A stretch of 50,324 bases of DNA from Lachnospiraceae bacterium (GTDB taxonomy: Bacteria > Bacillota > Clostridia > Lachnospirales > Lachnospiraceae), in assembly GCA_003447295.1 (NCBI GenBank), contig DLZQ01000062.1, positions 1 to 50,324 on the forward strand, written 5' to 3'. Numbering within the stretch: the stretch's first letter is position 1; each line of letters opens with the position of its first letter. The position numbers were made by a program, and so were the translations under genes. Positions 1-8,462 of this stretch are shown here, one piece after another. A model generated the notes under the pieces. That model was not told the origin of the DNA. It saw nothing but the letters and a program-made list of their open reading frames with translations, and did not search any database.

Positions 1-31
1 CCGTGATCTGTGAGCAAGCTCCCAATCACGG
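1..31. terminator. Hairpin at window edge, possible terminator
   Basis: CCGTGAT (1-7) pairs with ATCACGG (25-31), with an inner GAGC-AA-GCTC stem. It lies about 50 bases beyond the stop codon of the interrupted SpoIID-like gene. On the plus strand it is followed by a T-rich stretch; on the minus strand the bases that would hold a T-run are outside the window, so direction cannot be settled. Confidence 0.4.
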
Positions 32-80
32 TTCTTATTTTGCCTATGCCCGGCTCATTGCTCGCGTAACTTTCAATTTA

Positions 81-666
81 CTACACATCCGGTTCTGAGA
101 TGCGTGTGACTCCCACATAAATATCCGATATTTCAAACCATGTAGGATAATCGACTATACCGGTCTGCGGAAGATGAAATATTTTTTGGAACATCCTGAC
201 TGCTTCCGCAGTATCGGTTCCATAGATACCGTCCGGGCTCAGTGTGGGAATCGCCGGATAATTCCTGGCGATGCGGTTCAACTGTTGCTGAAGCTGTCTT
301 ACTTTTTCGCCTGAAGAACCGATGGTCAGGTCATACCCCGGCCAGGAGGACGGCACTCCCGATATAATATCCGCAGAATTGATGTACATATCATTGCCAT
401 AATAATAGTGAATGATATCAATGGCAGAATATCCCTGATCCGCAAGTGCTTTGGAGCCCCATTGACTAAGCCCCCGGCAGGTAGTGCGGTTGCCGTCACA
501 GTATGAGGTGAAAATAGGCTGCCGTACGCCGGGTCTTGATAAATAATTTGTAAAAATGGAATCTACCAGATAGTCGATCTCTTCAAACACATTTCTGCCA
601 TAGATCCATTTCTGGTCATATGCCGTAGACGAAGTAATCGTAAAATCATATCCGCGTCCCCGGTAC
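81..666 (-). CDS. 3' part of interrupted SpoIID-like / peptidoglycan-binding protein
   Basis: This is the C-terminal half of a cell-wall protein split by the mobile element. About 194 codons remain, beginning in frame at the element boundary (YRGRGYDF). The first ~100 residues continue a SpoIID/LytB-like domain (TSSTAYDQ, YCDGNRTTC, LSQWGSKALADQGYSAIDI). The last ~75 form a PG_binding_1 domain (GEKVRQLQQQLN, DGIYGTDTAEAVRMFQ). Other members of this family in Clostridia are, from knowledge of the family, probably linked to spore or cell-wall peptidoglycan. There is no start codon of its own in host DNA; a TTG upstream at 707 lies inside the element and out of family context, so this half is probably silent while the element is inserted. 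The 5' half is at 19694-20362. The host join TEW|YRGRG fits one continuous domain. Confidence 0.85.
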
Positions 667-2325
667 GTCGGAATCAGTACTAATTCGGGAGTCCCCGGTA
701 CCCACAAATTCCTCCATGCTGATCCTGAATTTTATCTTAATATCACTCTCCCAGATATCTATTCTCTCAATCAGTTTCGACAGCATTACCTTTTGCTCCG
801 CAAGGCTGCATTCCTTAAACAGGTCTCCCCAGTTGGAGATTATATTTCCAATATTATGCAGGTCTTTTTTCTTTAATTGAGATTCCTGATATTCTCTGTC
901 CTTTCTTACTACTGACTGTTTCAGTTCGGAATACTCTGTCTGCTTTTCCTGTATCAGGGCGGCTAACTGTTCCGCACTGAACACTCCCTCTCCACGCAGT
1001 GCCGCAGGGATATTCTGTTGTAATGTTGCAATATCTTTCTCTATTGTCTTACACTGTTTTTCCAGGTCCGTCTTTTCCTTTTTCAATTTTTCTCTCTGCT
1101 GTTCCTGCAATGCCAACAGATCGTCATAGGTATCCGCTTCTTTCAGACTATTCAGATAGGTTGTCACCACGGAAATAACAATAGGCTCTATTTCCTCTGA
1201 ACGGTAAAAGGCTTTACCCTGACAACGCCCTGAAGCATTCGCCATGTTGGTACAGCGGTATCTGCCGACAAACTTCTTTTTATTCTCGCCCTCTTTGGTT
1301 GTCCAATAATCGTACTTACTGCCATTCGTAAGTCTGCATCCACAATACCCACAATAAACCAGACCTTTCAAAACCAGCCGCCCACTGGAAGAAGATTCAT
1401 ATTTTCCATGCTTGGCATCTCTGGCACGTTTGATCGCCGCTTTTCTATTTTCACGCATTTCCTGCGCTTTATACCATGTCTCCTTCGATACAATCACAAA
1501 CTCAGGATTCTGATTCGTTGACAATATCCAACTATCCATCGGCATGCGCTCATAATTTCCACCGCATTTGGTTCTCTGTCTGCGATTATAGGAAACGTAC
1601 CCCATATAAATAGGATTCCTGAGTATCTGTCCAATCGTGCCTGCCTTCCACTCTGTAATGGGTGCAGGAACATTTTCTTCATTTAATACCTTGGCAATCT
1701 TAAAATCACCGTAATTATAATTGATCGTATAGTTATATATTTTCCTTACGATCTCTGCCTGTTCCTCGTTGATTACCAGTCTTTTCAAGGCTCTGCCATG
1801 ATTGCTGATCTCTCCCGAATACTCCAGTCTGTAACCAAACGGAGCACATCCTCCCACAAACTTTCCTGCCCGGGCAAATGTTTCCTGTGCATCTTTTACT
1901 CTCGCACCGGTCTTTCGACTTTCGCCTTCTGCCTGCCAGAACCTTATGTAGTTTAATAACTTATCATTATGTTCTGTGGTCTTTAACTGCCCTTCCTTTA
2001 CTGTCCAGATTTCGATTCCCAGGTTGTTCAGTGTGGTCACGAAAATCGGACTTTCGTCCTCTTTTCTTCCGATTCTGTCCGACATATAAACTACCAACAC
2101 ATCAAAGGTCTTGTCCCGGGCATCCTGCAATATCTCCTGCAGAATATCTCTGTCCTTTAGAGAAGTTTTGAAACCAGATACCGCCTTCTCCAAATATTCC
2201 TTCTGAAACTGCCAGTCCGAATGCTTCTCAATATATGCTCTGCATTCCTCTCTCTGTACTGGAATATCATCTCCATGCAACTGCTGTTTCGATGATACTC
2301 TCAGTAAACAATTCACTCTCTTCAT
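646..2325 (-). CDS. Large serine recombinase (element integrase)
   Basis: This 559-residue site-specific recombinase should integrate and excise the element. The N-terminal resolvase domain has the catalytic Ser11 in LLRVSSKQQ and the R-rich YMSDRIGRKEDE motif. The central Recombinase domain includes GGCAPFGYRL and ILRNPIYMGYV. A zinc beta-ribbon follows (YCGYCGCRL ... RYRCTN ... RCQGKAF), then a long coiled coil (about residues 395-490) typical of the family. Its ATG overlaps the stop of the upstream small gene (ATGA), so the two are translationally coupled. The final five codons and the stop lie beyond the att core, in host DNA. In the circular form the frame would instead run 38 codons further into the other element end (to 19578). 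The length is normal for the family. Confidence 0.95.
   Translation of the reverse strand: MKRVNCLLRVSSKQQLHGDDIPVQREECRAYIEKHSDWQFQKEYLEKAVSGFKTSLKDRDILQEILQDARDKTFDVLVVYMSDRIGRKEDESPIFVTTLNNLGIEIWTVKEGQLKTTEHNDKLLNYIRFWQAEGESRKTGARVKDAQETFARAGKFVGGCAPFGYRLEYSGEISNHGRALKRLVINEEQAEIVRKIYNYTINYNYGDFKIAKVLNEENVPAPITEWKAGTIGQILRNPIYMGYVSYNRRQRTKCGGNYERMPMDSWILSTNQNPEFVIVSKETWYKAQEMRENRKAAIKRARDAKHGKYESSSSGRLVLKGLVYCGYCGCRLTNGSKYDYWTTKEGENKKKFVGRYRCTNMANASGRCQGKAFYRSEEIEPIVISVVTTYLNSLKEADTYDDLLALQEQQREKLKKEKTDLEKQCKTIEKDIATLQQNIPAALRGEGVFSAEQLAALIQEKQTEYSELKQSVVRKDREYQESQLKKKDLHNIGNIISNWGDLFKECSLAEQKVMLSKLIERIDIWESDIKIKFRISMEEFVGTGDSRISTDSDVPGTRI
664..666 (-). other. Element junction (att core GTA), left side of window
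   Basis: The minus strand reads TTCCGAC-GTA-CCGGGGACG here. Left of it (lower coordinates) is host gene sequence; right of it is recombinase coding sequence. The other junction reads CAGAGTG-GTA-GAGAGTGC. Only GTA is shared, as expected for a large serine recombinase, which needs a 2-bp identical core (GT or TA here). Confidence 0.75.
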
Positions 2326-2690
2326 TGTACCTCATCCTCCTTTTCGCTGTCCGGCTTAACCGCCAGAGCCTCCTCCGGTGGCAGGAAGTGTAACGCCCCC
2401 GGGTTCTTTTGTCCAGACCCGATTTCTCCACGAATATACTTTTCCTTCAGAATACCCCTGATTTCTTCCCCTGCTTTCGCAGAAGTCTCTGAAAAAATAA
2501 GTTCGACCCGATAAACATTTTCTGAAATTGGCGATTTTACCTTCATGCAAGGGTTCTTCTCCGCATCCGTTATTATTCCATTACTATGGATGAAACTCGT
2601 CCCATATTCCGTCTGCCCTTCCTCTTCCACCGCTGTTGTTCTGAGCTCGCTGTCTGTTATACGCTTTCGCACGTTACTGTTATAAAGCAT
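2322..2690 (-). CDS. Small protein coupled to the recombinase gene, unknown function
   Basis: About 122 residues, starting at the ATG at 2690 because GGAGG sits 8 bases upstream of it; an upstream in-frame start at 2726 lacks a ribosome site. The protein is hydrophilic, with a middle part of alternating beta/helix character (VYRVELIFSETSAKAGEEI, then an ILKEKYI helix) and an acidic tail. No signal peptide or membrane segment is seen. Small genes directly ahead of large serine recombinases are common on Clostridia elements and might act as recombination accessory factors, but that role is an inference from position and the ATGA overlap only. I do not recognise a named family. Confidence 0.75.
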   Translation of the reverse strand: MLYNSNVRKRITDSELRTTAVEEEGQTEYGTSFIHSNGIITDAEKNPCMKVKSPISENVYRVELIFSETSAKAGEEIRGILKEKYIRGEIGSGQKNPGALHFLPPEEALAVKPDSEKEDEVQ

Positions 2691-3395
2691 TAAAGCTACC
2701 TCCGTGTTTCTTAAAGATAGCTGCAATACAAATGCGTTCTGTTTTCAAAAGGTGTACTGTTACCGCTACGAGTATGGCTTGGGTGGGGACGATGTAAGGT
2801 AGTTCGGAAATAAACTGTTCTGGGGTGGGGACGCTATGCGATCAAGGGGAACGCTGTGGGGAAATCGGTAAACGTATCGACGTGAAAAGTGAAAAAAGGT
2901 CAGTGCGGAGTAAAATAAGTGACTATTGTGCTTTAGAAAACTAACAACCAGTCTGAAAATGGTCTACTACTTCCAAAAATGGGAATGTCTGGTCACATGA
3001 CAGATTGGCTCCTGTGGTTCACAGTGCTTTCAGCACTTGTTCGGATGGTGCTGGTGGATTCATGGAAATGCTGCGTGGAAAACTTGAAAATATTTTTCTG
3101 AAATGCTTTATTACTGTTTTTTGCTTTGTCTGAGGTTGGAAAATCACATGGTAGATGGATGTAGGTGTTGATGGGTGGGGAAATTGCTAACCAGTCGGGA
3201 AAAGGTGATAAACGGATTTTTCAGACACTAACTTTTCTTTTTCTCCGCACACCTAACTTTTTTCAGGAATTTTCCTGTATTTTTCACAAAAATATTTTTT
3301 ATCGGAATTGCTGTTTTTCTTATTTGACAGTTATTTATATTAAATTTTGAAAATTGGATTTTAATATAAAAAGATTTCTGTTTGAGAAGTGTTGA
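2691..3395. other. ~700-base gene-free region, G-rich repeats, possible origin region
   Basis: No ORF here has a convincing ribosome site. The stretch holds the motif GGGTGGGGAC at 2781-2790 and 2823-2832, a partial copy GGGTGGGGA at 3173-3181, and several hairpins (for example AGTGCT-TTC-AGCACT near 3023-3037). GTGTGGGGAC recurs at 5068+100 (5168-5177), just beyond the rep gene. Repeats flanking a rep block could mark a replication origin or accessory-protein sites; this is not established. Confidence 0.35.
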
Positions 3396-3442
3396 AAGAA
3401 AAAAAGCCATGGTACAGAAATGGAACTACTGCACCATGGCTT
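3396..3442 (-). terminator. Rho-independent terminator after the small-gene/rep operon
   Basis: AAGCCATGGT (3404-3413) pairs perfectly with ACCATGGCTT (3433-3442). On the minus strand the stem is followed by a run of seven T. It lies 16 bases after the stop of the gene at 3458. Confidence 0.85.
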
Positions 3443-3457
3443 GCCGGGAAAGCATTG

Positions 3458-3709
3458 TTATGAAAGACCTCTGATCCGCTTTTTGTAAATCTGTACCAGA
3501 CTGTCATAAAAGGCATCATTCGCTCTCCAGTTGCCATCGTTTGGCATCATATAAGCGGCGATCTGCATTTCGCTGCCATCGGGGAAACACAGGTAAACCA
3601 GATAAAACTGCTGTACTTTCCTCGTTAAAATCATGGGACGCAGACGCTGCTGTCTGGGAACATATACAGCGTCATCGTATCCTCTGTTGCTTGTGGTGTT
3701 CTGTGCCAT
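3458..3709 (-). CDS. Small hypothetical protein (83 aa)
   Basis: It starts 4 bases after the stop of the gene at 3714, with GAGGAG inside that gene's end serving as ribosome site, and is followed by a strong terminator. The protein is basic and soluble, with an N-terminal low-complexity part (MAQNTTSNRGYDD) and a core QQFYLVYLCFPDGSEMQIAA-like beta segment (residues about 31-52) followed by an amphipathic helix. There is no signal peptide. It is the last gene of the Rep operon, so a role in replication or maintenance of the circular form is possible, but nothing in the sequence proves it. Confidence 0.7.
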   Translation of the reverse strand: MAQNTTSNRGYDDAVYVPRQQRLRPMILTRKVQQFYLVYLCFPDGSEMQIAAYMMPNDGNWRANDAFYDSLVQIYKKRIRGLS

Positions 3710-3713
3710 CTTC

Positions 3714-3968
3714 TCAGTCCTCCTCTTCCGGGTAGCGTACTTTCAAGGGATCATAAGGTTCGTACCAAAACTCCCCTCTGCTCTCTATCAATACTCTGTA
3801 ATAATATCGTTTGTAAACTGCCAACAGCTTTCTCTCCAGCCAACGGTTCTGTTTCCTCGTTGCGTAGGGACTCTGCGCATAGACGATCACTGTCCGTGGA
3901 TGCCTGCTGGATAATATTGCACCCAGTCCTTTGTTGCTTCGTCTGATATAAAATATTTTCTTGTCCAT
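3714..3968 (-). CDS. Small basic hypothetical protein (84 aa)
   Basis: The start at ATG 3968 is supported by AAAGGAG 9 bases upstream. The protein is strongly basic in its first 60 residues (RRSNKG, SSRHPRT, ATRKQNRWLERK) with an acidic tail (YPEEED). It has beta-strand patterning, TVIVYAQSP and YYYRVLIES, and no membrane segment. It sits between the rep gene and the 83-aa gene in one operon. The charge pattern would fit nucleic-acid binding, but I do not recognise the family. Confidence 0.7.
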   Translation of the reverse strand: MDKKIFYIRRSNKGLGAILSSRHPRTVIVYAQSPYATRKQNRWLERKLLAVYKRYYYRVLIESRGEFWYEPYDPLKVRYPEEED

Positions 3969-4091
3969 CTTGCTTAACTCCTTTTTTATTTTCTATTCAC
4001 AATTAAGTGTTGTACCGTGTAAGGGACTTTTCCTTTACAAGAGAAAACAATGTTGAAAACGAAGTTGTTGACAGCACAGATGTTATATTAT

Positions 4092-5045
4092 CTACTTTTT
4101 GCTTTTTGAGGTGGCATCTCTTTTGAATTTCTTGGGCTTCGGGGTAGCTACCTGCAGTGGAGCGAAATAGTCAGAGAAGTCCGCCGCTGAGGACAGATGC
4201 GTATAAACCGTGTCCAAATTTTCATACCCGGCATTCTTCAACGCATTTGTAAATTTCTCATTTCGGATAGTGACAGAATAGATTTCCCCTGTGGATTCAT
4301 CCACCCTCTCTCCCCGTACTCCCAAGTGGTTCCGGGTTTCATATAATTTTTTCGTTTTCTCTGTTTTCAGCCGTTCAAATGCCTGCTGGTACTCTGCCTC
4401 CTGCTCTTCCCTCCACGAAGTAATGACCTTGTCCCGTTCGATTGCCTTGGAACAGAGATAGCCATGATTTCCATGCATTTCTGCTGTGGATTCGTTCATA
4501 TTACTAATTACATACTTGATCACTGTTGCCATTTCACTGTTCGTTTCGATCTGCGTTATGTAGAAGCTGCCATTTTTCCATAGTTTCCTCACCTCACCGG
4601 GTGCTATCGTTATGGGGAAATTGCAGATCATGTGGTAATGCCAGTTGCCGTTTTTCTGTCGGCTGAACGTTGCCACATAGAGGAAGTGGTCATAATGATC
4701 GTTGACCCTCTGAATAAACTTCTTAAACTCTCTATGGGTAATAGACAAGTCTGAAAAATTTTTTTCTGGCTGTAAGCGACTGTCAAAGGTCAGGGTCAGC
4801 ATGATCATCTTGCCTGCTTCAAAACTGTTATAAACCATTTCCTCAATAACCCGTCTGCGCTGTTTCATTCTGTTGTAGTAATTGAAATCTGCATAGTTGC
4901 TCGGAATATTTCTCTTGATTTCTTTTTTCTTGTCCGGCTTGATAGGCTGCGTGGTATATAATTCCATATTTTCGTAGGTGGTCAGCCGTGTCCGCCTGCG
5001 GCTGATTTTGATCTTCATTGCCAGTTCAATTAACTCTGATTCCAT
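4092..5045 (-). CDS. HUH-type rolling-circle replication initiator (Rep)
   Basis: This 317-residue protein carries the three Rep motifs in order. Motif I is IMLTLTF (about residue 80). Motif II is NWHYHMICNF (about 134), where HYH is the metal-binding HUH. Motif III is TVIKYVISNM (about 177), with a single candidate nicking tyrosine. The C-terminal third is charged and lysine-rich (KPKKFKRDATSKSKK). A strong AGGAGGATACAAAA site precedes the ATG at 5045. Such proteins nick a double-strand origin and start rolling-circle replication of plasmids, filamentous phages and some integrative elements. It implies the excised circle may replicate. A relaxase role in transfer is possible but there are no partner transfer genes here. 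Confidence 0.82.
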   Translation of the reverse strand: MESELIELAMKIKISRRRTRLTTYENMELYTTQPIKPDKKKEIKRNIPSNYADFNYYNRMKQRRRVIEEMVYNSFEAGKMIMLTLTFDSRLQPEKNFSDLSITHREFKKFIQRVNDHYDHFLYVATFSRQKNGNWHYHMICNFPITIAPGEVRKLWKNGSFYITQIETNSEMATVIKYVISNMNESTAEMHGNHGYLCSKAIERDKVITSWREEQEAEYQQAFERLKTEKTKKLYETRNHLGVRGERVDESTGEIYSVTIRNEKFTNALKNAGYENLDTVYTHLSSAADFSDYFAPLQVATPKPKKFKRDATSKSKK

Positions 5046-5167
5046 TTTTGTATCCTCCTGATTGCCTTCTTACTTTGGAGTATACACAAATTAATTTCAT
5101 TGTCATCTTGAAAAAGTAACAAACTTTTTATGGTATTCCGTATGTATGATAAACCTGTTTTAACTAC

Positions 5168-5177
5168 GTGTGGGGAC
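5168..5177 (+). repeat. G-rich repeat copy upstream of rep
   Basis: GTGTGGGGAC resembles the GGGTGGGGAC copies at 2781 and 2823 on the far side of the rep operon. It is about 120 bases upstream of the rep start. Possible origin-associated repeat. Confidence 0.3.
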
Positions 5178-5249
5178 ATGAGGAGACACGCATCTATGGA
5201 CTGACCGTTACGGGTACGCTATACAAATTGCACAATGAGGTACAAATTT

Positions 5250-5278
5250 CAGGCATAAAAAAAATGCCTTTCGGCACC
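5250..5278 (-). terminator. Probable terminator of the 555-aa secreted protein gene
   Basis: On the minus strand a GGTGCC-GAAA-GGCAT hairpin is followed by eight T. The stem is short (TGCC/GGCA core), so this is a moderate call. It lies 60 bases downstream of the stop at 5338. Confidence 0.5.
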
Positions 5279-5337
5279 GCACATTTTTAATTTCTGAATA
5301 ATACGTTTTGGACGATTAAAATTCTAAGGTTCAGAGA

Positions 5338-6987
5338 CTATTCCAGAAGGGTGTAGTTGGCATCGGTGGGAGGCGATGAGGTGTGGGTACACTCAAGCAA
5401 CACATACAAATATTTCTGGGCAGAAGGCAACGTAATCGGTGAAGCCAGGGAAGAGTTACCTTGTTCCATAATGGAGGCATGGGACTTTGATTCATTCCAT
5501 CGGGTGGCATCCGATAAACCAACCGTGGCTGTGGGGGTGGAGGTGGTAAACCAATCCACTACTGTGTAGGTAGGTTCATCCTCTATCAATATCTTTCCTA
5601 TCGTATCCTCCCTGGTATAGACTCCATCATTGATGTAGGTGGAAGTTGAGGAGGTTGAGGTGTTCAAGGTGCGATAGGCTTTGATAATGGTGTAGGAACG
5701 TGATAAGGAAGAAGTAGTTGGTGTGGGAATATACTCGGGTGCCTTGCCTGGGGTGGAACCACAGTTCTCTGCATCCCATGTATGAGTGGCATCCGTGGTA
5801 ATATTGTCATGCGCAGAAATTACCATCAACCCTACTCCATACTCCTTCACCTGTCCATCCGTCAACTTCTCCGTCGTAGAACCTGTCCATGGACGAAACC
5901 CTGCTCTCTCTCCTGCCTTTCCTGCCGTAATATACTCCGCAAAGGCCGCTGCCTTGTTCGTGTAGGATGCGAACCAGTTAGAAGTACATTCAGGAATATA
6001 GGTGGTTCTGTAATCCAATACATTCGGTAAGGTACCAAGGATGGGAGTACCAAAGTATTGACGACCACCTGAGGAGGTGGAACCAACAGAGAAAACGTAA
6101 CCATGGGAATATCTCGTTGTCATTTCTCGAATAATTGAAGCTTTCATATTCATTACAAGATTGGTTAATAATCTACCAACCTCTGTCGTAGACATTACAG
6201 TACCATCCTCGTTCTCAATATCCTCCCCCGCTCTAAACCATGTCAAGTACTGTTCATACTGGCTTGCATATATCATAGCTGATGCACTACCAGAATTTTT
6301 TGCCGCCTCTGCTAATACCTCACCTGACAAACCTGTTATATATGCGTTTGCCTGCTCTAATGTCATGCCATCGCTGGTTGAACCCGAGGAAGAAGAACCG
6401 GCAGAACCATCGGGGACACTGTATTGAAAATTGACCATTGTTTCAATGACAAGGACGTATTCGTCATTCATAAACTTTTCATCATAAGAACTGTTATTCC
6501 ATGTTTGATGGACAAAGTTTACTGCATTAGAATTTCCTGTTGCGTCTTTAGCGGCGAGCCATGCTTTGATTGTTGGTTCGTTTGTAGTTACGTTTCCATA
6601 GGAGTCACTATTACCAAAAGGTGGACATCCCCAAGGTGCTACTGCGGTGAACGCTGTTGCAGTGTAATTTCCCTTTCGGGACTTTGCAATCCACGCTGTG
6701 CCTTCATGCAAACTACAGCCCGGTGACATAAATGCCTTGGCAGTCATGCTAGGAATAGTACTGCCATCTTTGGTTAAGAGATAGCATAGGTAACCAGTTC
6801 GGGTGTAGGAAATACCTTTCTGAATCGTTGATGTTCCTGCCGTAGAGCCTCTGCCTAGGGAGTCAATGATCGCTCCTGCCGCAGAATCCGCATGAACCGT
6901 GAGCGGATATGCCGAAAAAATAAACATCAGCAATAAACCTAGCATTGCTACTTTGAAAGATTGATACGCTTTCTTTGTTATCGTCAT
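5338..6987 (-). CDS. Large secreted protein of unknown function (549 aa)
   Basis: The start at ATG 6987 is chosen because GGAGG sits 8 bases upstream and the N-terminus is then a typical signal peptide (basic MTITKKAYQSFK, hydrophobic core, cleavage near VHADS). The mature protein is Ser/Thr/Gly-rich, with a low-complexity linker (GSAGSSSSGSTSDG, about residues 205-218), several single cysteines and no C-terminal membrane anchor or sortase signal. The final 150 residues have the alternating T/S/Y beta pattern seen in surface proteins of gut Firmicutes. It does not look like a known enzyme. On the element it is one of three large exported proteins. An adhesion or envelope-modifying role is conceivable. 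A filamentous-phage tip-protein role is not supported by neighbours. Confidence 0.75.
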   Translation of the reverse strand: MTITKKAYQSFKVAMLGLLLMFIFSAYPLTVHADSAAGAIIDSLGRGSTAGTSTIQKGISYTRTGYLCYLLTKDGSTIPSMTAKAFMSPGCSLHEGTAWIAKSRKGNYTATAFTAVAPWGCPPFGNSDSYGNVTTNEPTIKAWLAAKDATGNSNAVNFVHQTWNNSSYDEKFMNDEYVLVIETMVNFQYSVPDGSAGSSSSGSTSDGMTLEQANAYITGLSGEVLAEAAKNSGSASAMIYASQYEQYLTWFRAGEDIENEDGTVMSTTEVGRLLTNLVMNMKASIIREMTTRYSHGYVFSVGSTSSGGRQYFGTPILGTLPNVLDYRTTYIPECTSNWFASYTNKAAAFAEYITAGKAGERAGFRPWTGSTTEKLTDGQVKEYGVGLMVISAHDNITTDATHTWDAENCGSTPGKAPEYIPTPTTSSLSRSYTIIKAYRTLNTSTSSTSTYINDGVYTREDTIGKILIEDEPTYTVVDWFTTSTPTATVGLSDATRWNESKSHASIMEQGNSSLASPITLPSAQKYLYVLLECTHTSSPPTDANYTLLE

Positions 6988-7132
6988 GCTGAACCTCCAT
7001 TTCAAAAAATAATAATTAAAAAATAAAAAACTGAATATTTATAATAAAAAGGCAGAAAAAATGGACATCTCTCTGAAAAGGGATGCCCATTTGAAAGTAA
7101 TATTACGACTGATTAAAAGGAAACGTGCTTAG

Positions 7133-7426
7133 TTAAAACTCTTCATTCTGAATCCTTCTGTTAAGTAAGTTGGCTTCTGCTTCTTGCAACGTAAATTTCA
7201 TTGTTGGGGATGCTTCTACTGTTGCATCTAAGGATTTAATGGTAGATTCTATATATGCTACCTCTTCCTCCGATAAGTTATATTTTTTATATAACTGTTG
7301 GTCAATGTTTGAAATAGGTTGTGACCAGTCAATATCAGAGGTTGTCGTGAAGTTCTGAAGTGGTACAAACTCAAAAGTATTGTCTGTTACATTACTTCTG
7401 AAGTTCTCTTCTGTGTAATCTTTTAT
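7133..7426 (-). pseudogene. C-terminal remnant of a second Eco57I-type methylase
   Basis: Minus-strand translation from about 7420 to the TAA at 7133 gives EFVPLQNF ... DIDWSQPISNIDQQLYKKYN and then LSEEEVAYIESTIK. This is nearly identical to the last ~45 residues of the intact GIY-YIG/methylase at 15498 (DIDWSQSISNIDQQLYKKYN ... EEIAYIESTIK). The remnant has a tail of about 33 residues that the intact copy lacks. Upstream in frame is a stop at the very end of the neighbouring 339-aa gene, so no start exists. The AT-rich three-gene module at 7427-9372 sits exactly where the rest of the methylase should be. Confidence 0.85.
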
Positions 7427-8446
7427 TTATGAATTTTTTTCTAATTGTTTTACTATATGTTCAAAAGCAATTTCAGCTTGATTCTCTGTATAGCCTAAAC
7501 TTGTACAATAATCTATAATTTCCCATTTTGTACAACTTTTGTTTCCAGCCTTTTTCACATATTGTTTTATATGTCGTTTACATTTCAACATGCAATTATG
7601 GGTCTCAATATTAAACTCTTTAATAATTTGATTAGCCCTCTTGTTCAGTTGTTTATCATCCAATTTTAATTTATTTAAGCTCTTTAAACTAAGCTTCTGC
7701 TCACTTGCTATATGCTTAATTATTTTAATGTACACAGTTCTATCTACTAAAAATTGTTTCTTCTCCGTTTTATATAACGTGTTATTGTTTATGTGCATTG
7801 AACATACACGATTTTTATTAATACAGCAATCACACGTCCAACAGTTTCCTAACAATGCTGTGATTGCTAATGGTGGTCTTAATGCATCTTTTATTATTTC
7901 TTTATATAGCTTTTCAACAGTTACTCCGTTTTCTATATCATTTTGATTATATACTATCCCTTTATTTCGCTGTATCCTCTTTAATGTATTTTCTCGCTTT
8001 TTCCTTGCTTTATTATAATAGTCATCAAATATCTTATTCTGTTTTGTCATTTTTGTTACATTTTTTAAGTCTCTATATTCTCTAACCTCAAGTACTGCTC
8101 TTAATGCATCAGGGTGTGAAAATTTCTCTATGTCAGTAGCCATTAATATAGTGTGCTCACAACAAAATATAGGTATTAACTTGATTTGATCTCTGTATTT
8201 ACTTCTACTTATTTCTTTTTTTCCATTTTTTAGATGCATTTGAACATCTGCATTCTCTGCTATATCATCATAAATGTAGTATACTGCATCTTCTGGATTT
8301 AAGCTTAAATTCTTTATGCTATTTTGTAAATTCTTTATCCCATCAAGAGTATTGACAATTATATTAGAATTACTTAAATATATGTCTATGGCATTTCTCA
8401 TTAATGCCATGCCCTCATTTCTATCCTCAGTGTATACGTAAATCAT
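7427..8446 (-). CDS. Unknown protein with Cys cluster, third gene of an AT-rich module
   Basis: 339 residues; ATG at 8446 with AAGGAGGAG upstream, the ribosome site lying just past the stop of the preceding P-loop gene. The N-terminus is a Rossmann-like alpha/beta segment (MIYVYTEDRNEG ... AVYYIYDD), distantly reminiscent of receiver or TOPRIM folds. A conserved-looking CPH-type cluster follows near residue 205 (CWTCDCCINKNRVCSMH), which could bind zinc, then lysine-rich helices. GC content is clearly lower than in the surrounding element. Its stop codon is only 8 bases from the truncated methylase frame. I do not recognise a family. Operon structure with a P-loop protein suggests a three-component system; defence is one guess among others. 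Confidence 0.75.
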   Translation of the reverse strand: MIYVYTEDRNEGMALMRNAIDIYLSNSNIIVNTLDGIKNLQNSIKNLSLNPEDAVYYIYDDIAENADVQMHLKNGKKEISRSKYRDQIKLIPIFCCEHTILMATDIEKFSHPDALRAVLEVREYRDLKNVTKMTKQNKIFDDYYNKARKKRENTLKRIQRNKGIVYNQNDIENGVTVEKLYKEIIKDALRPPLAITALLGNCWTCDCCINKNRVCSMHINNNTLYKTEKKQFLVDRTVYIKIIKHIASEQKLSLKSLNKLKLDDKQLNKRANQIIKEFNIETHNCMLKCKRHIKQYVKKAGNKSCTKWEIIDYCTSLGYTENQAEIAFEHIVKQLEKNS

Positions 8447-8462
8447 ACTTGTTTACTCCTCC

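Noticed and set aside
3165..3410. Short overlapping ORFs on both strands in the gap before the rep operon
   Set aside because: Neither has a ribosome site and both are explained by AT-rich non-coding DNA.
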